A DNA stretch of 26,746 nt from Symbiodinium natans (Eukaryota; Sar; Dinophyceae; Suessiales; Symbiodiniaceae), in contig CAJNDS010000691.1 of NCBI GenBank assembly GCA_905221605.1, positions 888,697 to 915,442 on the forward strand, written 5' to 3'. The translations under genes and the position numbers were made by a program. The notes below the pieces were generated by a model. That model worked only from the letters and a program-made list of their open reading frames with translations. It was not told the DNA's origin and searched no databases. Below are positions 7,846-16,164 of this stretch, one piece after another (the first letter of the stretch is position 1; each line of letters starts with the position of its first letter).

Positions 7846-7950
7846 AGTCTAGAAGGCCCTTATCCCCGTTTTTAGGGTTTAGGTTCCCTTGCAAGCCCCT
7901 CTAAGCCAAAAAGGGCACCCTGATTATTCCTAGGTTATACTTTTCAGCTC
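7846..7950 (+). mobile_element. Family B element copy 3, degenerate
   Basis: It contains gagtctagaaggcccttatc, agggtttaggttcccttgca, agcccctctaagcc, aaaaagggcaccctgattat and tcctaggttatac. Only the internal core is well kept; the ends have decayed. Confidence 0.55.
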
Positions 7951-7958
7951 CCTAATCC

Positions 7959-8029
7959 CCAAACCCTAAACCCTAAACCCCAAACCCTAAACCCTAAACA
8001 CCCTATAAACCCTACACCTAAACCCTAAA
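7959..8029 (-). repeat. Degenerate (CCCTAAA)n tract
   Basis: CCCTAAA units are mixed with CCCCAAA and other variants. Confidence 0.85.
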
Positions 8030-8043
8030 CTTTGAGTCTTCAG

Positions 8044-8136
8044 GAGTGCCTTCACCCGCTTCAACCAGCAAGTCCTGAACTCGATGGCGCCACGTGCCAG
8101 CACCACCTTCCGCTCGCTGGACATCTTCGAGGCCAG
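8044..8136 (+). CDS. Exon candidate (SAFTRFNQQVLNSMAPRAST...)
   Basis: Between CTTCAG| and GCCAG|GTTTATGG the frame encodes SAFTRFNQQVLNSMAPRAS and TTFRSLDIFEA. A second frame is also open, but this one has the more natural composition. The family is unknown. Confidence 0.55.
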
Positions 8137-8582
8137 GTTTATGGTCTGTTAGGGTTCAGGGTTTAGGGTTTCGGGTGTAAGGGTTGGGGGGTTTAAAGTT
8201 TAGGGTTTAGGGTTTAGAGTTTTAGGGTTTGGGCAGCCGTGCCACTGGACACACTGCACGCCGCCCTTGTCATCTTACATGCAAGGTGCGCGCCCATTGC
8301 GCGAACCTTCCCGCCCTTTGAGAAGCACCAGCCCCTCACAACTCCTCATCCGTCAAATGACAGAGGAGAAAGCAAGAAGTTCATCTCTTCGCACCCACAC
8401 CCATAAGCCCAGCTCATGCGCCATCAACGTCAAGCCATCAACAAAGACTTGTTTTTTGTAAGCGATGATCCGCAAACCCTAAACCCTAAACCCTAAACCC
8501 TGAATCCAGTGGCTTGGGAGCCAAGCAGGGAGAGCCGGTCGGCGTGGGGTGGGGGTGGGCGGAAGCAATCTTGCTCCTCGTC

Positions 8583-8640
8583 AACCCTAAACCCTAAACC
8601 CTAAACCCTAAACCCTAAACCCTAAACCCTAAACTTTAAA
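8583..8640 (-). repeat. Telomeric-type (CCCTAAA)n array
   Basis: About 7 units. It lies 140 bp upstream of the oppositely oriented array at 8783-8928. Confidence 0.95.
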
Positions 8641-8782
8641 CCCTTTTGAGGCAAGTCCCCGTATGAACCTCTAAATGCCCTTGGCCGGGGCCAAAGGCGA
8701 CTACGAATGCGATTTGCACACGAGTTGCGCTGCAGCTTTTGTGCCTAAACCCTCAACCCTACTCGGAGCACCCTTGTACCTT

Positions 8783-8928
8783 GTAGGGTTTAGGGTTTAG
8801 GGTTTAGGGTTTAGGGTTTAGGGTTTAGGGTTTAGGGTTTAGGGTTTAGGGTTTAGGGTTTAGGGTTTAGGGTTTAGGGTTTAGGGTTTAGGGTTTAGGG
8901 TTTAGGGTTTAGGGTTTAGGGTTTAGGT
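8783..8928 (+). repeat. Telomeric-type (TTTAGGG)n array, about 20 units
   Basis: One of the longest pure tracts in the window. It is inverted relative to 8583-8640. Confidence 0.97.
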
Positions 8929-9410
8929 CAGAAAGGTATGCTGCCCTTGTTTCAGAGTGTAGAGTTTACTCCGGGTAAACTTTAAAGCCCCTAAGCGCAC
9001 TCCGTGGCACACCTCAAGTTACCAAAGTGATCAGCTCATGGGCTTACATGGTTCATACTGTTCGACCCTTTGGCTCGTTCAGGCGTCACTCTCGTCAGGT
9101 CTTTTGACTGGGACTAGGGCCCTGGTGCACGAAAGATTGGAGATTGTTTAGGGAGGTTTTTGGGGATAGGGCTTAAGGTTGTTTTTTCACCGGCCTCGAA
9201 TACTCAACCTCGCACCCCAAGCACCTGTTCCTGAGGCCCCTGAACTCCCGAACTACCCCCAGACTAACAAAACAACACATCCCAAACCCTAAGCCCGAAA
9301 CCCTAAGCCCGAAATCCCAAGCCCTAAACCATAAACATTAAACCCTAAACCCTAAACCCTAAACCCTGAAGATAAACCCTATAAGCCGCAAGCCCTAAGC
9401 CCTAAACCGC
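8929..9410. other. No supportable gene
   Basis: Unique sequence with degenerate CCCTAAA/CCCGAAA repeats at 9285-9405. No convincing exon was seen. Confidence 0.5.
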
Positions 9411-9417
9411 ACCCAAG

Positions 9418-9499
9418 AGAGGTTGGAGCCTCAATGCCCGGGGAGACGATCGCCGGACATGGCTCCCAGGCCGCCACCGCGCTCCGTCCCCTTCTTGGG
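9418..9499 (+). CDS. Exon candidate (VGASMPGETIAGHGSQAATA...)
   Basis: After CCCAAG| the frame encodes VGASMPGETIAGHGSQAATA and LRPLLG and ends at GGG|GTTTAGGG, where the telomeric repeat itself would supply the GT donor. The family is unknown. Confidence 0.5.
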
Positions 9500-9615
9500 G
9501 TTTAGGGTTTAGGATTTAGGGTTTAGGATTTAGGGTTTAGGGTTTAGGGTTTAGGATTTAGGGTTTAGGATTTAGGGTTTAGGGTTTAGGGTTTAGGACT
9601 TAGGGCTTAGGGCTT
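9500..9615 (+). repeat. (TTTAGGG)n array with GTTTAGGATTTAGGG variants
   Basis: About 16 units; GGATTTAG variants recur at regular spacing. Confidence 0.95.
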
Positions 9616-9715
9616 ACGGCTTGGGGTATAACATCGGCTGCCACTATGGATTGTCGGTGCGTCTTCTGGGTCAAACTCTGTCAGCACAAAACAGGGCCTT
9701 GCATGGCTTGGATGT
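9612..9715 (+). CDS. Weak exon candidate
   Basis: The open frame TSAATMDCRCVFWVKLCQH is flanked by TTTAGGG (5') and CCCTAAA (3') repeats. The acceptor is uncertain. Confidence 0.3.
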
Positions 9716-9762
9716 TAACCCTAAACCCTAAACCCCAAACCCTAAACCCTAAACCCTAAACC
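9716..9762 (-). repeat. (CCCTAAA)n tract
   Basis: About 6 units, with one CCCCAAA. Confidence 0.95.
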
Positions 9763-9763
9763 C

Positions 9764-9979
9764 TTGTTATCAGACCCTGTAAGCCCTGCTGACCCGCACT
9801 CAACCTTATGGAGAGCCCAAACCTTACACCCTATAGTCGTTTATTTCTACTTCCATGATTTGAGCAGTCTCGCGGTGAGAACGCATGCAGGTGTTACACC
9901 TCTGGGTCTGGACGATAATTTGGGGGGGCTGGTGCCCTGCGGGCTACCAAGCAGACCTTCGGCAGCAGTGCGCAGTTAA
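9764..9979 (+). CDS. Open frame, possible terminal exon
   Basis: A 71-codon frame ends at TAA. The last part (VRTHAGVTPLGLDDNLGGLV) looks protein-like. It is followed by about 150 bp of AT-rich DNA. The family is unknown. Confidence 0.3.
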   Translation: MLSDPVSPADPHSTLWRAQTLHPIVVYFYFHDLSSLAVRTHAGVTPLGLDDNLGGLVPCGLPSRPSAAVRS

Positions 9980-10169
9980 GGAGTTCTTAGAGCACGCATG
10001 CTATCTTGTGTATTGTTATTCGTTGTAGCAGTGTTTTTGTAATATTTGTATATTTCCATATATGTATACATGTTATACTATATTTGTATTTTATGGGAAG
10101 TGCTTCAGGTTTGGGGTTTTCGGGTTGACAGTAACGTTTTGAAGGATTGAGTATATAACAGGGTGCAAG

Positions 10170-13100
10170 ATCATTACCGCACTGAGGACAAGTGGAAGGT
10201 CAACTTCATCGGCTCCTTATGCTGGGCTGGAAATGCAGATCCATCGATTTGCCCGCGAGTCTCTTACGCCAGTGACTGGCACTGCATCAACAGCATCCCA
10301 TGTATCATGGACCCAGTGGAGTCCATAGTGACCACAGCCGCTCCCAGCAGCACGATTCCCGTGACGTTGAAGGTTTCTTAGGGATACTTGGGATTAGTTT
10401 TTAATTTATGGGCACTTTAATTCCTAAGAAACAGCAAACATTTTAGTTTTTGCTAGGGTTGCAAGTTCAGAACAGGTTGGGATGCAGGATCAAACCGTAT
10501 CTCCTGCCGGGGTGCACGTTGCCGGAAGTTTTCAGAGCTGGGATCCCACATCGACACAGCTCTCGGACCTCAACCAGGATGGTGTGTACGAGGTGACGCT
10601 GTCTCTGTCTCCTGGGTTCTACGAGTTCAAGTTCATCAACGGCAACTCCTGGGATCATGTGGAATCTGTGCCTCCAGACTGTCAAGAAGCCGGCTCTGGC
10701 CACTCCAACCGATACCTCTCTGTCAGCAGCGACTCCATCGGCCAATCGGTGCATGTCTGCTTTGGCGGTTGTGCCTGTATCCCCCTTAGGAATTATTCTG
10801 TATTTTTGTTTATATTCGGAATTATTCTTTGTTTTTGTTTATATAAAACCCAAGTTTGCAGATGTTATTTTTATTAAGGTTCTAAGGGGAGCATAGGTGC
10901 ACCATGCACCGAGACTACGTCCGGCCCAGAGCCCATCACGACAACTCAAGTGCCTACGACTGCGGTGACAACTGAGGCTGAGACAACCACACGAACAACT
11001 ACAGCCACAGTAGTCAGCACCACTCTGAGCCTCAGTTGCTGAGTGCGTACACTTTACACTTTTTGGGATACTGTGATCCCCTGTAGAACTCAAAGTGTAC
11101 ACTTTTTTTTGGGGGGGGGGGGGGGGCTTAGGAACTCAGCAACTAAGGAGCCAGAGTCGGGTCAAATACAGCTTTGTCCCCGTGGATGGCGGAGTGGACC
11201 GGGCCTGCCGGGGCGGCAGTCCAGGGGACAACCAAGCTGAGTACTACACAGTCCTCCCAGGCTTGGTATCCCAGTGGTACCCTCTAAACCCCTTTTTTGT
11301 GTTTTTTGGTTCTAGGTTTCTGTTATTCAAGTAACCAACCCCCAAAAAAAATGGGTGCCCTTATTAGAATATCTTTCTACTGGGCTGCCAAGCAGGCGTT
11401 GCGGACCTCGCCGACTGCAAGGAGAGATGTGAGGCAGCCACGGTGTGTGTCGGGGTGGAATATAGCGCTGGGCGCTGTGAGGTTTGGACTCGCAGCAGCG
11501 GAATTCAGGCGAGTATCAGCTTAACCGGCTTCGTGTGCCTCGGATATGTGGCCGAAGAAGCTAGGGAGCCCTTTGGGATGATTTTTGTATTCTCCTTTAT
11601 TGGGCTTTAAGGGAATCATGTTCAGGGCTGTTTTTTTTCTCAGAGGGTTTAACCTTATTGGGTTTGCGGGAAATGATCCTTAGGATCATGTTTTTCAGAG
11701 GATTCTAAAAAAGAGCCATCCGAGGAAGCCACCACCACCGTAAGCCCGGCCCCGCCAGACTTCGAGGCCGTCGATGGAGGCTCGGGTCGCGCCTGCAGGG
11801 GCTCCCACGCAGGCGACAACCTTGCCAGTTGCCTAGCCTAGCCTAGTACTTGAACTTTACAATTTCTTTTGGGTTTCCCCGGTTTTTTAGTAGAAATAGT
11901 CAAGTTTAACCTTCTTAATTCTTGGGTATCCAGTTTTTTAGTAGGAAGAACCAAGGTTAACTTTCTTTGTATTCCTTGGCTCTTGTCAGAAGTCTTAAAC
12001 TAAACCCTATACCCTAAACCCTAAACCCTAAACTCTCAGAAGTAAGGCTACTACACGGTCTCGGTGCTTCCAAGCCTCGAGGCCTGCCAGGAAGGCTGCA
12101 TGTCCTCGAGCTCGTGCGTGGGCCTCGAGTGCTCGGTAGTCCAGTGGTACTCTTTTCCCTTTTTTTGGGGGGTTCAAGTTTCCCTAAAAAGGTAACCAAC
12201 CACAAAAAGCGGTAACCTTTTCCTTTTTTTTTCAAGGTTCCCTAAAAAGGTACCAACCCCCCAAAAAAAAGGGTTGGTAGTCCAGTGGCACCCTTTTTCC
12301 CTTTTTTGGTTCAAGGCTCCCTGAAAAGGTAACCAACCCCAAAAAGGGTGCCCGAATTAATGATGTGGTTGGTAGTCCAGTGGTGCCCTTTTTCCCTTTT
12401 TTTTGTGGCAGTGGGGGGGGGGGGGGGGGGGGGGGGGTTCAAGGTTCCCGAAACAAGTTTTGGGTTCAAGGTTCCCTAAAAAGGTAACCCAACCCCAAAA
12501 AAGTGGGTGCCCTTACTATGATGTGGTTGCTTGTGCCTTAGACGCAGTGAAAGAGAGAGCATTTTTTCAAAGTTGCCGAGTTCCCATCTGTATACATCTT
12601 CTGGGAACCAGCAGGGATGGAGGATCCCAAAATAAGCAACTTAGCTCTGAATTCCCCAGGTGAAAAGAGGTTTGTTGGGCGTTTTGGGGGAGGTACAGCC
12701 TTGGCCGCTGCGAGCTGTGGACCCGCCTCGGAGGCATCGGCTCCAGCATCGCGCTCGACGGGTTCACCTGCCTCCGGCGCCTGCACGCTTCGACGACGAC
12801 TGCGAGTGTTCCAGGCGGTCGCAGGCTCGCAGCCTTTCTTGCCAGAGAACCTTAAGCCCTAAACCCCGAAACCCTAAACCCTAAACCCTAAACCCTAAAC
12901 CCTAAACCCTAAACCCTAAACCTAAAAATTAATCGCGGGACGGGGGTGGGGAGGGGGAGAAGAAGCAGGGCAGGCTTTGCAGCCAGAAACGTGCGCAGAC
13001 CTGCTGCCCCTCTCTCCACATCCTCCCAAGTTGGCCCAAGGCCGATTGCACAAAGGCAATTGTGTTTAGGGTGCTTTGGGATGTTCCCCTTTGTACTAAC

Positions 13101-13217
13101 CCCCCCCCTATTATATTCCCTACGAACGATTGTTAGTATAAGGGGAACATCCCAAAAGGATGCTCTTGAAGGCCCCTTCCACATGCACATGCACGCTTGG
13201 CCGGCGCCAATAACGCT
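10170..13217 (+). CDS. Carbohydrate-binding-like (CBM20/E-set type) protein with Thr-rich linker and two PAN/Apple-like modules, multi-exon, ends not resolved
   Basis: Exons: about 10170-10372, 10476-10770, 10897 to about 11034, 11132-11260, 11396-11556, 11725-11827, 12047-12128, 12693-12824, 12974-13070, 13159 to about 13217. The second exon encodes a CBM20/glycogen-binding-like domain: TVSPAGVHVAGSFQSWDP, DLNQDGVYEVTLSLSPGFYE and FKFINGNSW. A Thr-rich linker follows. Two Cys modules come next. Module 1 has VDGGVDRACRGG, DNQAEYYTV, DCKERC, CVGVEYSAGRCEVW and GFVCLG. Module 2 has VDGGSGRACRGS, DNLASYYTV, CQEGC, CVGLEYSLGRCELW and GFTCL. Spacing and Cys pattern suggest PAN/Apple-type adhesion modules. 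A CC-containing segment follows (CSQKRAQTCCP). The product is probably extracellular and sugar- or protein-binding; this is inference. No start or stop codon was assigned. Confidence 0.75.
10373..10475 (+). mobile_element. Introner-like intron (GT-AG) before the CBM-like exon
   Basis: The 103 nt begin gtttcttaggga, and attcctaagaaac occurs at about 10420-10432, forming an inverted repeat. AGGTT is repeated at both junctions. Splicing joins STIPVTLK to VGMQDQTVSP. Confidence 0.7.
10771..10896 (+). mobile_element. Introner-like intron, family I (GT-AG)
   Basis: The left end (cccccttaggaatta) is inverted relative to the right end (taaggttctaaggggagcat). GTGC is repeated at both junctions. The interior is AT-rich, with a repeated ggaattattc and tttttgttta. 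The same 3' end precedes the exon at 2272. Confidence 0.7.
11029..11131 (+). other. Intron between Thr-rich linker and first Apple-like module
   Basis: The 3' end GGGGGGCTTAG| at 11131 is set by the frame of the next exon. The donor is either A|GCCTCAG (11029) or A|GTTGCTG (11035), both in phase. The intron contains gtacactt repeats and a G run of about 16 (11111-11126). Confidence 0.5.
11261..11395 (+). mobile_element. Introner-like intron, family A copy 2 (GC-AG)
   Basis: It starts gcttggtatcccagtggtac and ends tgggctgccaagcag. CAGGC is repeated at 11258-11262 and 11393-11397. Splicing joins YYTVLPG to VADLADCKERC. Confidence 0.75.
11557..11724 (+). mobile_element. Introner-like intron, family D copy 2 (GA-AG)
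   Basis: It starts GAAGCTAGGGAGCCC and ends CATCCGAG, with GAAGC repeated at 11557-11561 and 11725-11729. Splicing joins GYVAE to EATTTVSPAPP. Confidence 0.75.
11828..12046 (+). other. Intron in the second Apple-like module (GT-AG) with CCCTAAA tract
   Basis: Splicing GCCA|GTTGCC to GTAAG|GCTAC joins DNLA-S to YYTVSV, matching DNQAEYYTV in module 1, which has no intron here. A CCCTAAA tract lies at 11999-12031. Confidence 0.65.
12129..12692 (+). mobile_element. 564-nt intron holding three tandem family A copies (GT-AG)
   Basis: The element start ggtagtccagtgg occurs at 12135, 12276 and 12371, each followed by a ccctttttccctttttt run, ttcaaggttccctaaaaagg and gtaaccaaccccaaaaa. A G run of about 26 interrupts the last copy. 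Splicing joins CVGLE to YSLGRCELW, the same place where module 1 is uninterrupted. Confidence 0.75.
12412..12437. repeat. Poly-G tract
   Basis: A run of about 26 G within a family A element; a likely replication or assembly trouble spot. Confidence 0.9.
12825..12973 (+). other. Intron (GC-AG) carrying a CCCTAAA array
   Basis: GCAGGCT is repeated at 12821-12827 and 12970-12976, and cutting at AG|GCT gives a GC-AG intron that keeps frame (GGR to RLCSQKRAQTCC). A telomeric tract occupies 12855-12922. Confidence 0.6.
12855..12922 (-). repeat. (CCCTAAA)n array
   Basis: About 9 units inside an intron of the CBM/Apple gene. Confidence 0.95.
13071..13158 (+). mobile_element. Introner-like intron, family C copy 1 (GT-AG)
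   Basis: Perfect 15-bp terminal inverted repeats: ttgggatgttcccct (13076-13090) and aggggaacatcccaa (13141-13155). It starts GTGCTTTGG and ends CCAAAAG. Splicing joins KAIVFR to DALEGPFHMH in frame. Confidence 0.7.
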
Positions 13218-13282
13218 AAACCCTAAACCCTAGACCCTAAACCCTAAACCCTACACCCTAAACCCTAAACCCTAAACCCTAA
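13215..13282 (-). repeat. (CCCTAAA)n tract with single-base variants
   Basis: About 9 units, including CCCTAGA and CCCTACA. Confidence 0.9.
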
Positions 13283-13292
13283 CACTGTGCAG

Positions 13293-13351
13293 AGGAGGGG
13301 TGCAACTATGTATTTGTGATATCGTTGGGTCCTCGCCCGGACTGCAGTATC
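13293..13351 (+). CDS. Exon candidate (EGCNYVFVISLGPRPDC)
   Basis: After TGTGCAG| the frame encodes EGCNYVFVISLGPRPDC. It could continue the CBM/Apple gene, but the junction is unresolved. Confidence 0.4.
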
Positions 13352-13578
13352 CGACTGTCATAAACTGCTTCAGAATGTGATGACAAGAGTCACCAACCAT
13401 GTCTCAAGCAGCCGTTGCTCATAAAGACACGAAGTAAATACGTTACCTGATCACAAGCATCTATATGCCCATGTTTTTGAGGTCATGCGTATTATTTGCA
13501 TGTACAGATATGAACACTTGAATCAGAGATGCCCTAATACCCTAAACCCCTTATAAACACACCATACACACCAAAATC

Positions 13579-13679
13579 GTGGGATGTTCCCCCTTATACT
13601 ATCAGTCCTTAACAGGGATTACAATAGGGTGTACTAGAATCCCCATGAAGGACCGTTAGCATAAGGGGAACATCCCAAG
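13579..13679. mobile_element. Family C element copy 2 with 7-bp flanking direct repeat
   Basis: This is an almost complete palindrome: gtgggatgttcccccttata at the left and the reverse complement of ttagcataaggggaacatcc at the right, extending for about 45 bp per arm. CAAAATC flanks it on both sides (13572-13578, 13680-13686), as expected for a target-site duplication. It lies in noncoding DNA. Confidence 0.8.
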
Positions 13680-13748
13680 CAAAATCCCTTAAAAGCCTCT
13701 AAACATCCCACATAAACCGTGTTTTCTGAACTGAACAGACCTCTCCAG

Positions 13749-13811
13749 GAATCTCTAAGCGGATAGAAAAGGCCTGTAAGCTCTACTTCAAAATCTGGAA
13801 CAACACCTGGG
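13749..13811 (+). CDS. Exon candidate (ISKRIEKACKLYFKIWNNTW)
   Basis: Between CTCTCCAG| and TGGG|GTTTAGGG the frame encodes ISKRIEKACKLYFKIWNNTW. The donor would again come from a telomeric unit. The family is unknown. Confidence 0.5.
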
Positions 13812-13880
13812 GTTTAGGGTTTAGGGCTTCATAAACCACACACAACCCGAAGCCCGCTTGAAAACGATGTCACAGCCACA

Positions 13881-13980
13881 GCGGATGCTGCCGGGTGAAC
13901 TCTGCTTGGAACATTCAGCTCTGGACTCGAGACTCTGCTAACTCTCGCACCAAAGAGGTGCGGAGCTGGCAATTCCCACG
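13881..13980 (+). CDS. Exon candidate resembling an Apple-like module fragment
   Basis: The frame encodes CCRVNSAWNIQLWTRDSANS and RTKEVRSWQFPR. The LWTR motif recalls CELWTR and CEVWTR of the modules at 11.4 and 12.7 kb. Belonging to the same gene is possible but not shown. Confidence 0.45.
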
Positions 13981-13983
13981 TGG

Positions 13984-14135
13984 GGGGTTGGTCTGCTTAA
14001 ACTACTCTTTCCTTACGAACCACCAAAAAAACATGAAAGACAAGAGCCCCTATCTTCCCCTGATGAAGAATACTCATTTAGTTTTTTTTTTTTTTCGGGG
14101 TGGTTCTTAAGCAAATAGTGGTAAAGGTTCCTGGT
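13984..14135 (+). mobile_element. Hairpin-forming element, intron candidate
   Basis: The left part (ctgcttaaactactctttcc, then gaaccacc) and the right part (ggtggttcttaagcaaatag) are inverted relative to each other. A T run and a G run lie inside. Confidence 0.5.
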
Positions 14136-14214
14136 TGGTTTTACTAAGGGTTTCGGGTTTAGGGTCCAGGCTGTAAGTGCCCCAAACGAGGTTATAGCCA
14201 GACGAAGCTCGAGA

Positions 14215-14327
14215 GACTAGTTCATCCCTTTGTCATAGTTGGGTAACATTTTGCATTTTTAAGGGTACTTAAACCCAATAAGGAATAGACATGTGAATTT
14301 TTAATGTTATCCCAACCATGAACTAGG
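14215..14327 (+). mobile_element. Introner-like element, family E copy 2
   Basis: It matches 2385-2489 over most of its length: catagttgggtaacatttt, tttaagggtact, aaacccaa, aaggaata, then tcccaaccatgaactag. The left end actagttcat is inverted relative to the right end atgaactag. Confidence 0.75.
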
Positions 14328-14445
14328 TCCACTCATGAAACAACAATTACGCACGAACCTCCAAGTACGGATAAAGGGCCCCCGTAGGTCTGTTCTTCTA
14401 CTGGGGCTTTCTTGGTAAGATGTTTTTACCCAGGAAGGGCCTGAA

Positions 14446-14570
14446 AAACCCTAAGCACTAAGCCCAAACCCCAAACCCTAAACCCCAACCCTAAACCCCC
14501 AACCCTGAACCCTGAACCCTAAACCCAAACCCTAAACCCCAAACCCTAAAACCCCAACCCCTCAACCCCA
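14446..14570 (-). repeat. Degenerate telomeric-type tract (CCCTAAA/CCCCAAA/CCCTGAA)
   Basis: Mixed units with variable spacing. Confidence 0.85.
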
Positions 14571-14596
14571 AAACCTCGGACAGCCCCCCCAAGTGT

Positions 14597-14652
14597 ACAG
14601 CTACAGTTCTGTTTGGAGTCCATCGCTGGCACTTCGTCGAGCAGAGGAGAGA
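14597..14652 (+). CDS. Exon candidate (QFCLESIAGTSSSRGENTP)
   Basis: A short open segment follows CAAG|TGTACAG. The family is unknown. A GGGTTT-rich degenerate tract follows (14675-14870). Confidence 0.35.
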
Positions 14653-14674
14653 ACACGCCATAAAGCGAAAGGAA

Positions 14675-14870
14675 GCTGGGTTTCGGGCTTTTGGGTTTGG
14701 AGTTTCGGGTTTTGGGGTTTTGGGTTTTGGGGTTTAGGGTTTTCGGGGTTTTTTTGTGTTTCGGGTTGCGGGTTTAGGTATTTGTGGGGTTTATGGGGTT
14801 CATGGGGTTTGTTGGGCTTATGGGGTTTATGGGGTTCAGGAGGTTTATGGGGTTTGGGGTTTAGAGTGGG
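14675..14870 (+). repeat. Degenerate G-rich (TTTGGGG/TTTATGGGG) tract
   Basis: Repeated ttgggg, tttatgggg and ttcgggg units; a decayed or variant telomeric-like array. Confidence 0.7.
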
Positions 14871-14893
14871 GTGCGGGGGTAAGGGGGGCCAAG

Positions 14894-14945
14894 TGCTCTG
14901 TCCGTGAGTTGGCTCTTGAGCACCGACCTATCCTACTTTCACCTG
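14894..14945 (+). CDS. Exon candidate (CSVRELALEHRPILLSP)
   Basis: Open after GGCCAAG| and ending at the start of the family B element at 14945. Confidence 0.4.
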
Positions 14946-15128
14946 GACCCAGAGTAGGCCCTTGTTCCTTTTTTAAGGGTTTAGGGCTTAGGGTTTAGGG
15001 TTTAGGGTTTAGGGTTTAGGGTTTAGGGTTTAGGGTTTAGAGTTTAGGGTTTAGGGTTTAGGGTTTAGGGAAGCCCCTTTGAGCCACAAAGGGCACCCTT
15101 GATTTTCCTAGGTGACTCTTGGGTCTAG
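14945..15128 (+). mobile_element. Family B element copy 4 with telomeric array in its interior
   Basis: The ends are ggacccagagtaggcccttg and gtgactcttgggtctag. Where other copies have a single ttttagggttt, this copy has a TTTAGGG array (14977-15068, about 13 units). The family core then resumes (aagcccctttgagcc, acaaagggcaccctt). Confidence 0.8.
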
Positions 15129-15134
15129 CCACTG

Positions 15135-15375
15135 ACCCCTACTGACTCGGGAACCGTGCAAATTACTTGAGATGTGATGAGACTGCTTCGATGATTGCCT
15201 TAGGGTCTGCTGTATCCTGTAGAGGCTAATTAGAGGGGAATGGCCTCACACTTCCACCCCTGAATGCGCTCCAACATCAACCAAAATGCTAAACCTTCAA
15301 ACCCTCAACTCGAAAATGCAAACCCAAAAACCCTAAAACCCTAAAACCCTAAAACCCTAAACCCTAAACCCTAAA
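15135..15375. other. No supportable gene; ends in CCCTAAAA/CCCTAAA repeats
   Basis: Unique sequence to about 15290, then degenerate and finally regular CCCTAAA units (15325-15375). Confidence 0.5.
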
Positions 15376-15377
15376 CA

Positions 15378-15475
15378 GTGAGCAGGTTCTTCCCTCACTC
15401 CTTGGCCGCCTCCGCGATGGTTCGGGAGCCCGGGGGCCCAATGCGCGAACTCACCGGATGAAGCAGGTTGCCGGT
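15378..15475 (+). CDS. Exon candidate, frame ambiguous
   Basis: GC-rich DNA flanked by a CCCTAAA tract and a TTTAGGG tract. Two frames are open (one with SLAASAMVREPGGPMRELTG, one ending RMKQVAG). The latter could join the GC-rich piece at 15766-15860 through a GT donor. Confidence 0.35.
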
Positions 15476-15615
15476 AGGGTTTAGGGTTCAGGGTTAGGGT
15501 TTAGGGCTCAGGGTTTAGGGTTTAGGGTTTAGGTTTAGGGTTTAGGGTTTAGGATTTAGGGTTTAGGCGTTTAGGATTTAGGGTTTAGGCGTTTAGGATT
15601 TAGGGTTCGGGGGCT
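15475..15615 (+). repeat. (TTTAGGG)n array with GGCGTTTAGGATTTAGGG higher-order variant
   Basis: About 18 units; a composite unit containing gcgtttaggattt is repeated twice. Confidence 0.9.
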
Positions 15616-15749
15616 TACGACTTAGGCTGCAAGATGAGTTGCCCCTTCTATCCAGGTAACCCCAAATACCCCGCCCAAAACACCCTGTCATACCCTTTGA
15701 CACCCTAAACCCAGGCCCTAAACCCTAAACCGAAACCCTAAACTCTGAA

Positions 15750-15862
15750 CCCTGAAGCCCGGTGGCGGGCAAGGCTTTAGCGGAGCTACCGGGCGCCGCG
15801 CTTCAGCCGGCACTGCTGGGAGAGCCGCCAGGTCCTCAGATCGCCTGGCGTTTGAGGCCTCA
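15750..15862 (+). CDS. Exon candidate, frame ambiguous
   Basis: A GC-rich island between telomeric tracts is open in two frames (one starting VAGKALAELPGAALQPALLG, the other GFSGATGRRASAGTAG). No family recognised. Confidence 0.3.
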
Positions 15863-15884
15863 GGGTTTGTAGGGTTTGTGGGGT

Positions 15885-16075
15885 TTAGAGTGTTTCTAGG
15901 GTTTCTAGGGTTTCTAGGGTTTCTAGGGTCTCAGGGTCTCTAGGGTTTCTAGGGTTTCTAGGGTTTCTAGGGTTTCTAGGGTCTCTAGGGTTTCTAGGGT
16001 TTCTAGGGTTTCTAGGGTTTCTAGGGTTTCTAGGGTTTCTAGGGTTTCTAGGGTTTATCGGGTTTATAGGGTTTA
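15885..16075 (+). repeat. Variant array (TTTCTAGGG)n
   Basis: About 18 units of a 9-bp TTTCTAGGG variant, ending in TTTATAGGG units. Confidence 0.95.
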
Positions 16076-16164
16076 TAGGTTTTTTTGGGTTTAGAGTTAG
16101 GGTATACGGTTTCGGTTGTTCTTCAGAGACAAACCTACATTCCCTCTTGACTTCTTCCCCAAGA

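Noticed and set aside
5218-9615. Telomeric tracts as a CRISPR array
   Set aside because: Units are 7-bp head-to-tail repeats without spacers, in a genome with spliced genes.
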